Source of the DNA: DASYAN01 sp036501345
GTDB lineage: Bacteria; Chloroflexota; Ktedonobacteria; Ktedonobacterales; Ktedonobacteraceae
NCBI GenBank assembly: GCA_036501345.1
Contig: DASYAN010000145.1
Coordinates: forward strand, 1-20,906
DNA length: 20,906 nucleotides
Reading direction: 5' to 3'
Below, piece by piece: positions 7,810 to 14,108 of the stretch. Position 1 is the stretch's first letter; each line of letters starts with the position of its first letter. The notes beneath the pieces are model-generated. The model was not told the origin of the DNA and searched no databases. It was given only the letters and a program-made list of their open reading frames with translations. Position numbers and translations under genes: made by a program.

Positions 7810-8955
7810 ATGCCTAATCCATTACTAGAACTTAAGACGCTGGGACAGAGCGTCTGGTATGATAATATTGATCGTGCTCAGCTTGTCTCCGGCCAGTTCA
7901 AGCGTATGCTGGACGAGGATGGTGTCGTCGGTGTCACGGCAAACCCGACTATCTTTGAAAAATCGATCAGTAGCGGTCATGCCTATGATGACCAGATCTC
8001 GCAGCTTATCAGTGAAGGTAAAACCACTAGCGACATTTACGAAGCCGTCGTCATTCAGGATATTCGTACTGTCGCTGATCTGCTGCGCCCAATCTATGAT
8101 AACACTGTAGGACAGGATGGCTATGTGAGCCTTGAGGTCTCACCTGATCTGGCCCTCGATACAGAGGGTACCATTGCTGAAGCACGCCGCTTCTGGCAAT
8201 TGGTTGATCGCCCCAACCTGATGATTAAGATCCCGGCCACACCCGAAGGTATCCCTGCCATTTATGAGACGCTGCGTAACGGCATCAACGTCAATATCAC
8301 GCTGATATTCTCTATCGAGTCCTATCGCCAAGTTGCAGACGCATACCAGCGTGCATTGGAGGATCGCAAAGCTCAGGGTAAGGACATCCGCACTCTGGCA
8401 TCGGTTGCTAGCTTCTTTGTTAGCCGCGTCGATACTCTGGTCGATAAATTGCTCGATAATAAGATCAAGGCGAGCAGCGATTCTGCCGAGCAGCAGAAGC
8501 TCAAGTCGCTGCAAGGCAAGGCAGCAATTGCTAACGCCCGTCTGGTTTATCAGGACTTCAAGCAGATCTTCAGCACGCCGCGCTTTGAGACGCTCCGACA
8601 GGCAGGTGCACATGTGCAACGGCCACTATGGGCCAGTACCAGCACGAAGAATCCGGCCTACCGCGACATACTCTATGCTGAGGAATTGATTGGTCCCAGC
8701 ACAGTGGACACGATGCCACTTGAGACTGTCAATAACTTCCGTGATCATGGTCGCACACGTTGTAGCATCGATGACGATCTGGAAGGCGCGAAGCAAACGT
8801 TGGACGAGCTGGAGAAGCTGGGTATCCATTACAACCAAGTCACTCAGCAGCTATTGGATGAAGGTGTGCAAAAGTTTGCCGATTCCTTCCACCAGTTGTT
8901 TGCGGGTATCGAGAGCAAGAAGAACGCGATTAAAGAGCGCCAGACAGCGCATTAA
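7810..8955 (+). CDS. tal: Transaldolase
   Basis: Moves a dihydroxyacetone unit between sedoheptulose 7-phosphate and glyceraldehyde 3-phosphate in the non-oxidative pentose phosphate pathway (cytoplasm). At 381 residues it is of the TalB-like bacterial type found next to zwf in actinobacteria and Chloroflexota. The evidence is the N-terminal GQSVWYDNIDR, GVTANPTIFEKSI (the Thr-Asn-Pro element), and the Schiff-base lysine Lys140 in NLMIKIPATPEG. NVNITLIFS, FFVSRVDTLVD and RPLWASTSTKNPAY follow. The chosen start is ATG 7810, with AGAGGAG 6 bases upstream and the family N-terminus beginning here; the frame extends to a TTG at 7696, but that extension shows no family similarity. It is the first gene of the operon tal-zwf-opcA-(isrB)-pgl-rpe. 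Confidence 0.95.
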   Translation: MPNPLLELKTLGQSVWYDNIDRAQLVSGQFKRMLDEDGVVGVTANPTIFEKSISSGHAYDDQISQLISEGKTTSDIYEAVVIQDIRTVADLLRPIYDNTVGQDGYVSLEVSPDLALDTEGTIAEARRFWQLVDRPNLMIKIPATPEGIPAIYETLRNGINVNITLIFSIESYRQVADAYQRALEDRKAQGKDIRTLASVASFFVSRVDTLVDKLLDNKIKASSDSAEQQKLKSLQGKAAIANARLVYQDFKQIFSTPRFETLRQAGAHVQRPLWASTSTKNPAYRDILYAEELIGPSTVDTMPLETVNNFRDHGRTRCSIDDDLEGAKQTLDELEKLGIHYNQVTQQLLDEGVQKFADSFHQLFAGIESKKNAIKERQTAH

Positions 8956-9103
8956 TCGTCATTGCTCACGTGAGTGAGTCAAAAAGCCCGATTTATCGGG
9001 TGAGAAGGTAGGGACTCGATTTATCGCATCCGTCAGGCAATTGATTGCCCGAGCATTAGGAACCCGATTTATCGCGTCCGTTATACCCAACAGGAGAGTT
9101 CTC
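8956..9103. repeat. Repeat-rich spacer between tal and zwf
   Basis: Three related units occur in 95 bases: CCCGATTTATCGGG at 8987-9000, itself a palindrome; ACTCGATTTATCGCATCCGT at 9014-9033; and ACCCGATTTATCGCGTCCGT at 9062-9081. The last two are 20-mers differing at two positions and spaced 48 bases apart. Between them GGCAATTGATTGCC forms a small hairpin. CTCACGTGAG near 8965-8974 is a further palindrome. The zwf ribosome binding site, AGGAGA, lies at 9092-9097. The units could be operators or processing sites; there is no U-run, so the first palindrome is not a clear terminator. Confidence 0.7.
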
Positions 9104-10654
9104 ATGCCTCAGCGTAGCGTCGTAGAGGCGCCAAATCCCTTTCGCGAGGGAATACGCACTAAAGAAAGTCTAGAGCCGTGCATCATGGTCATTTTCGGTG
9201 CAACCGGTGACCTGACACACCGCAAATTGCTGCCCGCACTCTATAATCTGGCTCTAGAGCACCCACTACCGGCAGGGTTTTCTGTCGTAGCGTTTGCACG
9301 TCGACCCTACGACGATGAAACGTTTCGCAAGCAGGCACTTGAATCTATTAACGAGTATTCGCGGCAAAAACCCGTCAATCCCCAGGTATGGGAGAGTTTT
9401 GCTGCTGGTATTCATTACCTGCAGTCAGACTTCCATGATCCAGCTGGCTATGAAAAACTCAGCAGTTTATTGAGCAAACTCGACCAGGAGCGTGGTACTA
9501 GTGGCAACCGCCTCTTCTATCTGTCGACGCCACCTAGTCAGTATCCAGACATTATCCAGCAGCTTGGGGCGGCAGGGCTGAATCGTAATCGTAAAGGGTG
9601 GACTCGTATTATTATTGAGAAACCCTTTGGGCATGACCTCCCTTCGGCACGTGAGCTGAACCGTCAGGTTGGCAAGGTTTTCAAAGAAGAGCAGATCTAT
9701 CGTATCGATCATTATCTGGGTAAGGAGACCGTACAGAATATCCTCGTCTTCCGTCTGGCTAATGGCATCTTTGAGCCAGTTTGGAACCGTCGCTATGTTG
9801 ACAGCGTGCAGATTACGGTAGCGGAAAATCTGGGTATAGAGGGCCGTGCTAGCTATTATGAAGAGTCAGGGGCCATCCGCGATATGGTACAGAACCATAT
9901 GCTGCAACTGCTTACTCTTGTGGCAATGGAACCACCAATTGCCTTCGACGCCGACGCGGTCCGCGATGAGAAGGTGAAAGTCCTTCACGCCCTACAGCAC
10001 CTGTCGGGACGTGATGTGCTTACCAACACCGTCCGTGGGCAATATGGTCCAGGCTGGGTTGGTGGACACGAAGTTCCCGGTTACTTGCAGGAGCCTGGTG
10101 TGTCGCCCAATTCCACTACGGAAACCTATGTTGCAATGAAAACTTTTATTGATAACTGGCGCTGGGCCGATGTACCATTCTACTTGCGTACAGGCAAACA
10201 CTTGCCTAAGCGCGTAAGTGAAGTTGCTATTCAGTTTAAGCAGGCACCATTGATGCTTTTTAAAAAGAGCGATGCCCAGGGACAGGTTGAGCCCAATGTT
10301 CTCACCCTGCGTATCCAGCCGGATGAGGGCATCTCGCTCAAGTTTGGTGCCAAGGTACCAGGAAGCGATATGCAGATCCGCTCGGTCAATATGGACTTTT
10401 TCTATGGATCTTCCTTTGTGCGTGAGCAACCAGAGGCCTACGAGCGTCTCTTGCTTGATACGATGCATGGTGATTCGACCCTCTTTACACGTCGAGACGA
10501 AGTTGAAGCCGCATGGGCCTTCATCCAGGGTATCCTCGATGAATGGAAGAATGAGTCGAGGGATACAATTGCAACCTATGAGTCCGGCACCTGGGGACCG
10601 CAGGTAGCCGATGAGTTCATTTGGCGCGATGGCCGCCGTTGGCGCCGTCCGTGA
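9104..10654 (+). CDS. zwf: Glucose-6-phosphate 1-dehydrogenase
   Basis: Oxidises glucose 6-phosphate to 6-phosphogluconolactone with NADP+, the entry step of the oxidative pentose phosphate pathway. At 516 residues it is of normal family length. The Rossmann nucleotide-binding motif GATGDLTHRKLLPALYNLA starts at residue 32. The active-site signature RIDHYLGKETVQN contains Asp202, His203 and Lys207. The C-terminal substrate/tetramer domain shows RWADVPFYLRTGKHLPKR and DAYERLLLD-type helices (EAYERLLLDTMHGDSTLFTR). The start is ATG 9104, with AGGAGA 6 bases upstream; an in-frame TTG at 9041 would add residues translated from the repeat spacer. It is followed closely by opcA, its usual partner. 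Confidence 0.97.
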   Translation: MPQRSVVEAPNPFREGIRTKESLEPCIMVIFGATGDLTHRKLLPALYNLALEHPLPAGFSVVAFARRPYDDETFRKQALESINEYSRQKPVNPQVWESFAAGIHYLQSDFHDPAGYEKLSSLLSKLDQERGTSGNRLFYLSTPPSQYPDIIQQLGAAGLNRNRKGWTRIIIEKPFGHDLPSARELNRQVGKVFKEEQIYRIDHYLGKETVQNILVFRLANGIFEPVWNRRYVDSVQITVAENLGIEGRASYYEESGAIRDMVQNHMLQLLTLVAMEPPIAFDADAVRDEKVKVLHALQHLSGRDVLTNTVRGQYGPGWVGGHEVPGYLQEPGVSPNSTTETYVAMKTFIDNWRWADVPFYLRTGKHLPKRVSEVAIQFKQAPLMLFKKSDAQGQVEPNVLTLRIQPDEGISLKFGAKVPGSDMQIRSVNMDFFYGSSFVREQPEAYERLLLDTMHGDSTLFTRRDEVEAAWAFIQGILDEWKNESRDTIATYESGTWGPQVADEFIWRDGRRWRRP

Positions 10655-10712
10655 TAGTCCATCGTTGTTGCGGAGAACAATGATGTTCATAAAAAAGAGG
10701 AAGGTAGTGGAA

Positions 10713-11981
10713 ATGGCAACAGATACATCCCCTGATCAGGGAAAACGTTTACCCTGGGCTGGCAAGCAGGTACGCCCGGAGCATATCGAGGATGAGCTGA
10801 CCTTCCTCTGGCATCTGGCAGCCGATAATATGCGTATCAGTCAAAATATGAACGTACGTACCAGCGTACTCAATCTCGTTATTTGTGCCCTCGACATCGC
10901 ATCGGCTTATAAAGCAAGTGCGCTCTTACGTGATTTGCCTAATACACATATAGCACGAGTTACCCTTATAATTCTTGATACAAGTGAAAAATCACCTTCC
11001 GGAGTTACAACATGGGTAACATTGCGTTCTTTCCCCATCATTTCAGATATCATGCGCCATCACTTTGAACAGGTTACTGTATTGCTCAGTGGCGCAGCAA
11101 TTCAATCGGCGACTACTATTATCCAACCGCTGCTTAAACCGGACCTGCCTATTTATCTCTGGTGGGTGAACGACCTTCCCAGCAACAATAGCATCTTCCA
11201 GCGCTTAATTAATGTCAGCAATCGGGTTATCATCGATTCAAGCGAGTTCTCATTACCTGAAGAGCGCATTCGTACACTCTCATCGCTCTTACAAGCATCG
11301 CCCAACTGTGCGCTCAGCGATTTCAATTGGAGCCGTATTACCCCCTGGCGTGAAATGGTTGCCCAATTCTTTGATGTCACTGAATACAGACCGTATATGG
11401 TAAACATCGAAAAAATCGAAATTGAGTACTCTGTTCCTTCTACTGCGCACCAGTCCATCGGCGGGAAAGGTGCTTCTAATCCGATACGTGCGCTTTTGCT
11501 GGCTGCCTGGTTGAAAACACGCCTTGGCTGGCAGCTCTCAGAGGAGAATCCACAGCACCGTCATGAGTCCGGGGTAGGAACGTACTTCTGGCATATGACC
11601 ACACGGGTGCCAACGTCTGCACTTGTAGAATCGCTTCCTTCAGGCAATTCATTGGGTGAAGCAGGAAGTGAGACGAGGGGAGTCATTGATATCATCATTC
11701 GCCCGCGAGTGCAAGCCGAATTGCCTCCTGGCAACATCTGCCTCATTCGTCTGACCAGTACACTTAATGGCAAGCAAGCCGTCTTTACGATCGATCGTGG
11801 AGACGATGACGAGCATGTGATTACTTCTGTGGAGGTACCAGACAATCCTTCTCTGCAAAGAGTTGTGAATGTGGCTGCAACTCACAAAGAAACTGAGTTA
11901 CTAAACGATGAGTTGGAGATTATGGGTCGCGATCATCTCTATGAGGAGACGTTGCATGAGGTCTTTGATTTGCTGGCATAG
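10713..11981 (+). CDS. opcA: Glucose-6-phosphate dehydrogenase assembly/activator protein OpcA
   Basis: OpcA proteins of cyanobacteria, actinobacteria and Chloroflexota bind glucose-6-phosphate dehydrogenase and promote its active oligomer; this one sits directly after zwf, as expected. About 422 residues. Recognisable elements are LPWAGKQVRPEHIEDELTFL, VRTSVLNLVICA near the N-terminus, LPIYLWWVNDLP, VIIDSSEF, the DFNWSRITPWREMVAQFFD block, and IRALLLAAWLKTRLGWQL in the C-terminal half. The start is ambiguous: ATG 10713 has GAGGAAGG about 8 bases upstream, whereas ATG 10683 or 10680 with GGAG would add 10 or 11 residues. The stop codon TAG (11979-11981) overlaps AGGAG, probably the original ribosome binding site of pgl, which now lies 1.37 kb away because of the inserted IsrB element. 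Confidence 0.88.
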   Translation: MATDTSPDQGKRLPWAGKQVRPEHIEDELTFLWHLAADNMRISQNMNVRTSVLNLVICALDIASAYKASALLRDLPNTHIARVTLIILDTSEKSPSGVTTWVTLRSFPIISDIMRHHFEQVTVLLSGAAIQSATTIIQPLLKPDLPIYLWWVNDLPSNNSIFQRLINVSNRVIIDSSEFSLPEERIRTLSSLLQASPNCALSDFNWSRITPWREMVAQFFDVTEYRPYMVNIEKIEIEYSVPSTAHQSIGGKGASNPIRALLLAAWLKTRLGWQLSEENPQHRHESGVGTYFWHMTTRVPTSALVESLPSGNSLGEAGSETRGVIDIIIRPRVQAELPPGNICLIRLTSTLNGKQAVFTIDRGDDDEHVITSVEVPDNPSLQRVVNVAATHKETELLNDELEIMGRDHLYEETLHEVFDLLA

Positions 11982-11996
11982 GAGCATCTTGTCAAG

Positions 11997-12227
11997 AACC
12001 CCTGGATAAATCCTAGGGGCTTGCGAAACGGCTAGCGCAACGGAAGTTCTTGTCTAGTGGGCTCCAATTGGAGCAGCAGCGGTACGGGCTACAAGAATGT
12101 TTGGACGCCACCCTAATCTAAACCTTTTCCTGCCACGCCGAAGCAGACGGTACCTAGTATCTAAGCCTGTACTGCAATCACGAAGGGTCATATCACCCTA
12201 GCGTTGACTAGGAGAAGGGAAATCCCC
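11997..12227 (+). ncRNA. Predicted omega RNA (HEARO RNA) of the IsrB element
   Basis: About 230 non-coding bases lie between the left end and isrB, the position and size known for the guide scaffold of IscB/IsrB systems. Visible stems are the left-end hairpin (11999-12019); TTCTTGT 12047-12053 with ACAAGAA 12091-12097, enclosing GCTCCAATTGGAGC (12061-12074); AGGGT 12184-12188 with ACCCT 12195-12199; and AAGGG 12215-12219 with CCCTT 12225-12229 around the isrB start. In this family the guide is the roughly 16-20 bases upstream of the scaffold, taken from flanking DNA, here the end of opcA and the original pgl leader. Transcription could come from the pentose phosphate operon itself. The boundaries and guide length are inferred; the 3' end overlaps the isrB ribosome binding site. 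Confidence 0.75.
11999..12019 (+). repeat. Left-end hairpin of the IsrB element
   Basis: The arm CCCCTGGA (11999-12006) pairs with TCCTAGGGG (12011-12019) across a TAAA loop, with one bulged base. It begins two bases after the left flank GTCAAG. Its partner at the right end differs at a single base, in the bulge region. Such paired subterminal hairpins are the TnpA recognition structures of IS200/IS605 elements. Confidence 0.8.
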
Positions 12228-13361
12228 TTGAGAATACCCGTTGTTGATACACGCGGAGTGGCACTTATGCCATGTACACCCGCCAAAGCACGCCACTTAT
12301 TCAAGAGTGGCAAAGCCAAACCCAAGCGAAACAAGCTTGGCCTATTCTATGCGCAACTGTGCTACGAACAGGAACCAGACAACCAGATCTTCGTTGTTGG
12401 TGTCGATCCTGGGAGCAAGTTTGAAGGATACAGTGTCGTTGGCACCAAAGATACTGTGCTTAACCTGATGGTGGAAGCGCCGGATCATGTCAAAGATGTG
12501 GTTGAAACCAGACGAATCATGCGACGGGCGAGACGATACCGCAAGTGGCGTAGGCCCAAGCGTTTTGACAATCGGCTCAACCACAAGAAGAGGATACCGC
12601 CTTCTACACGGAGTCGATGGGAAGCTAAAGCTCGTGTTGTCATGCAACTCAAATCGATCATGCCGCTGACTGATGTGATGGTAGAGGATGTGTGTGCTGA
12701 AACCCGTAAGGGCAAAGGGCGCAAGTGGAACGGGTCATTTAGTCCGGTTCAGGTCGGCAAAGAGCACCTCTACAAACTCTTGAAAAAGATGGGTTTGACT
12801 CTGCACCTTTGCCGAGGACACCAGACAAAAGACCTGCGAGACAAGTATGGACTCAAGAAAACCAAGAGCAAGTCCAAGCAGGCCTTTGATTCGCACGCGG
12901 TTGATGGTTGGGTCATGGCGGCATCCGTTAGTGGTGCTTCTCAACCAACTTGTACCCGCTTGTGGTACGTCGTTGGTGCGCAACTCCACAGGCGTCAGAT
13001 TCATCGCTTGCAAGCATCAAAAGGCGGTGAGAGAAAGCCCTATGGCACCACTCGCAGCCTTGGCTTGAAGAGAGGAACAATTGTGAGACATCCCAAGTAC
13101 GGATTGTCTACAGTAGGTGGTTTTGACCGCAAACGCAACACCATTAGCTTGCATGCCTATCGAACCAACAAGCGACTAACACAGGGTGCAAAAGTCAAAG
13201 ATTGTCGCGTCCTGACATGGGTGGCATTCCGCTCTTGGTTGGTCGCAATAGAGCAAAAGAACGGAAAAAGTAGAGGTTTACCCCTGTGCCCAAGCCCCAA
13301 GAAAGGAAGGCCTATTCCTCCCCTGGATAAATCCAAGGGGTCTCCTAGGCCGACAAGATGA
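12228..13361 (+). CDS. isrB: IsrB OMEGA nickase (HNH-less IscB homologue, RRXRR domain)
   Basis: An RNA-guided nuclease homologue of 377 residues. The order is a PLMP/RRXRR N-terminus (VALMPCTPAKARHLFKSGKA); RuvC-I VVGVDPGSKFEGYSV (Asp60); an Arg-rich bridge helix (RRIMRRARRYRKWRR, near 95-110); RuvC-II VMVEDVCAET (Glu153); RWNGSFSP-like KWNGSFSPVQVGKEHLY and TKDLRDKYGLKKTK; RuvC-III FDSHAVDGW (His223, Asp226); and a C-terminal target-binding region (RRQIHRLQASKGGERKPYG, VRHPKYGLSTVGGF). RuvC-II leads to RuvC-III in about 70 residues with no zinc or HNH motif, which defines IsrB rather than IscB; the characterised IsrB nicks one DNA strand using omega RNA. The start chosen is TTG 12228 (RIPVVDTRG, the family N-terminus, after AGAAGGG); TTG 12204 is an in-frame alternative. 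The C-terminus reads through the right-end hairpin, and the stop TGA (13359-13361) lies in flanking DNA. Confidence 0.9.
   Translation: MRIPVVDTRGVALMPCTPAKARHLFKSGKAKPKRNKLGLFYAQLCYEQEPDNQIFVVGVDPGSKFEGYSVVGTKDTVLNLMVEAPDHVKDVVETRRIMRRARRYRKWRRPKRFDNRLNHKKRIPPSTRSRWEAKARVVMQLKSIMPLTDVMVEDVCAETRKGKGRKWNGSFSPVQVGKEHLYKLLKKMGLTLHLCRGHQTKDLRDKYGLKKTKSKSKQAFDSHAVDGWVMAASVSGASQPTCTRLWYVVGAQLHRRQIHRLQASKGGERKPYGTTRSLGLKRGTIVRHPKYGLSTVGGFDRKRNTISLHAYRTNKRLTQGAKVKDCRVLTWVAFRSWLVAIEQKNGKSRGLPLCPSPKKGRPIPPLDKSKGSPRPTR
13320..13340 (+). repeat. Right-end hairpin of the IsrB element (coding)
   Basis: CCCCTGGATAAATCC with AAGGGG forms the same imperfect stem as the left end, differing by one base. It lies 17 bases before the element boundary, and it is also codons for the C-terminal PPLDKSKG of IsrB, so sequence here is under both DNA-structure and protein constraint. 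Confidence 0.8.
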
Positions 13362-14095
13362 AGATTACCATTTTTCCCGATGGAGAGCAGCTCAGCCATG
13401 CTGCTGCCCGCTACGTAGTGCAGGTTGCTAACGAGGCTCTTGCAGCACGAGGCCGTTTCACAATAGCGCTCTCCGGAGGTTCTACGCCGAAAAAGCTCTA
13501 TGGTTTGCTGGCGCTTGAGCTCTATTGCAATCAGATTGACTGGACAAAGGCAGAAGTCTTTTGGGGTGATGAACGCTGTGTGCCTCCAGATGATACAGAG
13601 AGTAACTATCATCTGGCACACGAGGTCATGTTGAGCAAATTGCCTATCCCTGCTGACCAGATTCATCGTATGCCTGCCGATGAGAGTGATCTGGTCGCAG
13701 CCTCAGCCACATACGAACAGGAACTGCGACGCGTCTTTGGCACAAGCGGGGTTCCAAGCTTTGATCTGATTCAACTTGGTCTGGGACCGGAAGCGCATAC
13801 AGCCTCGCTTTTCCCACATCAAGCATCACTGCGAGAAACGGAGCGGCTGGTCATTCCAGTTACTGTACCCAAGCCGCCTCCTCCACGCCTGACCTTTACG
13901 CCTCCGATACTGAACGCGGCTAAACACATTTTATTCTTGGTCACTGGTGCTGAGAAAGCCGACGCCGTCCGAGCTATTCTGGAGGGAGACTATCAGCCAG
14001 AAGAATATCCTGCGCAGATTGTGCGTCCCGCCCAGGGCGAAGTGACCTGGATGCTCGACGCAGCTGCCGCAAGCACATTGCGCCAGAGGCGCTAG
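13358..14095 (+). CDS. pgl: 6-phosphogluconolactonase
   Basis: Hydrolyses 6-phosphogluconolactone, the product of zwf, to 6-phosphogluconate. A 245-residue DevB/SOL-type enzyme: IALSGGSTPKKLYGLLA (phosphate binding) near residue 38, VFWGDERCVPPDDTESNY near 67, and LIQLGLGPEAHTASLFP near 140. The last is normally G-x-G-x-D-G-H-T-A-S-L-F-P, so the Asp and Gly before the His are Glu and Ala here; the His is kept. The C-terminal FLVTGAEKADAVRAIL and AQIVRPAQGEVTWMLDAAAA are typical. The ATG at 13358 is the family start, but it sits immediately after the IsrB element and overlaps the isrB stop as ATGA. Only CTAGG (8 bases away) and AAGGGG (17 bases away) precede it, both within the element, so translation probably depends on coupling to isrB. 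It is followed by rpe 13 bases later. Confidence 0.92.
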   Translation: MKITIFPDGEQLSHAAARYVVQVANEALAARGRFTIALSGGSTPKKLYGLLALELYCNQIDWTKAEVFWGDERCVPPDDTESNYHLAHEVMLSKLPIPADQIHRMPADESDLVAASATYEQELRRVFGTSGVPSFDLIQLGLGPEAHTASLFPHQASLRETERLVIPVTVPKPPPPRLTFTPPILNAAKHILFLVTGAEKADAVRAILEGDYQPEEYPAQIVRPAQGEVTWMLDAAAASTLRQRR

Positions 14096-14108
14096 AAGTG
14101 GTTTTTTG

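Larger units (their letters stand above)
11997..13357 (+). mobile_element. IsrB-type IS200/IS605-like element (OMEGA, no TnpA)
   Basis: A 1.36-kb insertion between opcA and pgl, carrying an omega-RNA region and isrB but no Y1 transposase, so it is non-autonomous and would need TnpA in trans. Both ends carry nearly identical imperfect hairpins (11999-12019 and 13320-13340), as subterminal palindromes do in IS200/IS605 elements. The left flank ends in GTCAAG and the element ends in GACAAG, so the exact boundary can slide by four bases (CAAG). There is no target duplication, as expected for Y1-type transposition. The right flank begins ATGA, matching the NTGA target-adjacent motif and the ATGA/GTGA insertion preference I recall for IsrB/HEARO elements. 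Joining 11996 to 13358 restores a compact opcA-pgl junction with AGGAG 12 bases before the pgl ATG. Confidence 0.8.

Noticed and set aside
8140..8619. A 159-codon minus-strand frame opposite tal
   Set aside because: Antisense shadow of transaldolase, Cys/Leu-rich composition, no ribosome binding site.
8987..9081. CGATTTATCG repeats as a CRISPR array
   Set aside because: Only three imperfect units with unequal spacing and no cas genes; too short and irregular.
9992..10690. A 232-codon minus-strand open frame opposite zwf
   Set aside because: It lies almost wholly antisense to a clear glucose-6-phosphate dehydrogenase, shows no recognisable family, and long antisense frames are common opposite GC-balanced conserved genes.
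12228..13361. IscB or TnpB identity for the RNA-guided nuclease
   Set aside because: IscB requires an HNH domain between RuvC-II and RuvC-III, which is absent, and TnpB lacks the PLMP/RRXRR N-terminus seen here; IsrB fits.
13157..13666. A 169-codon minus-strand frame spanning the isrB-pgl junction
   Set aside because: Antisense to two well-supported genes and crosses a transposon boundary, so it cannot be an old gene.
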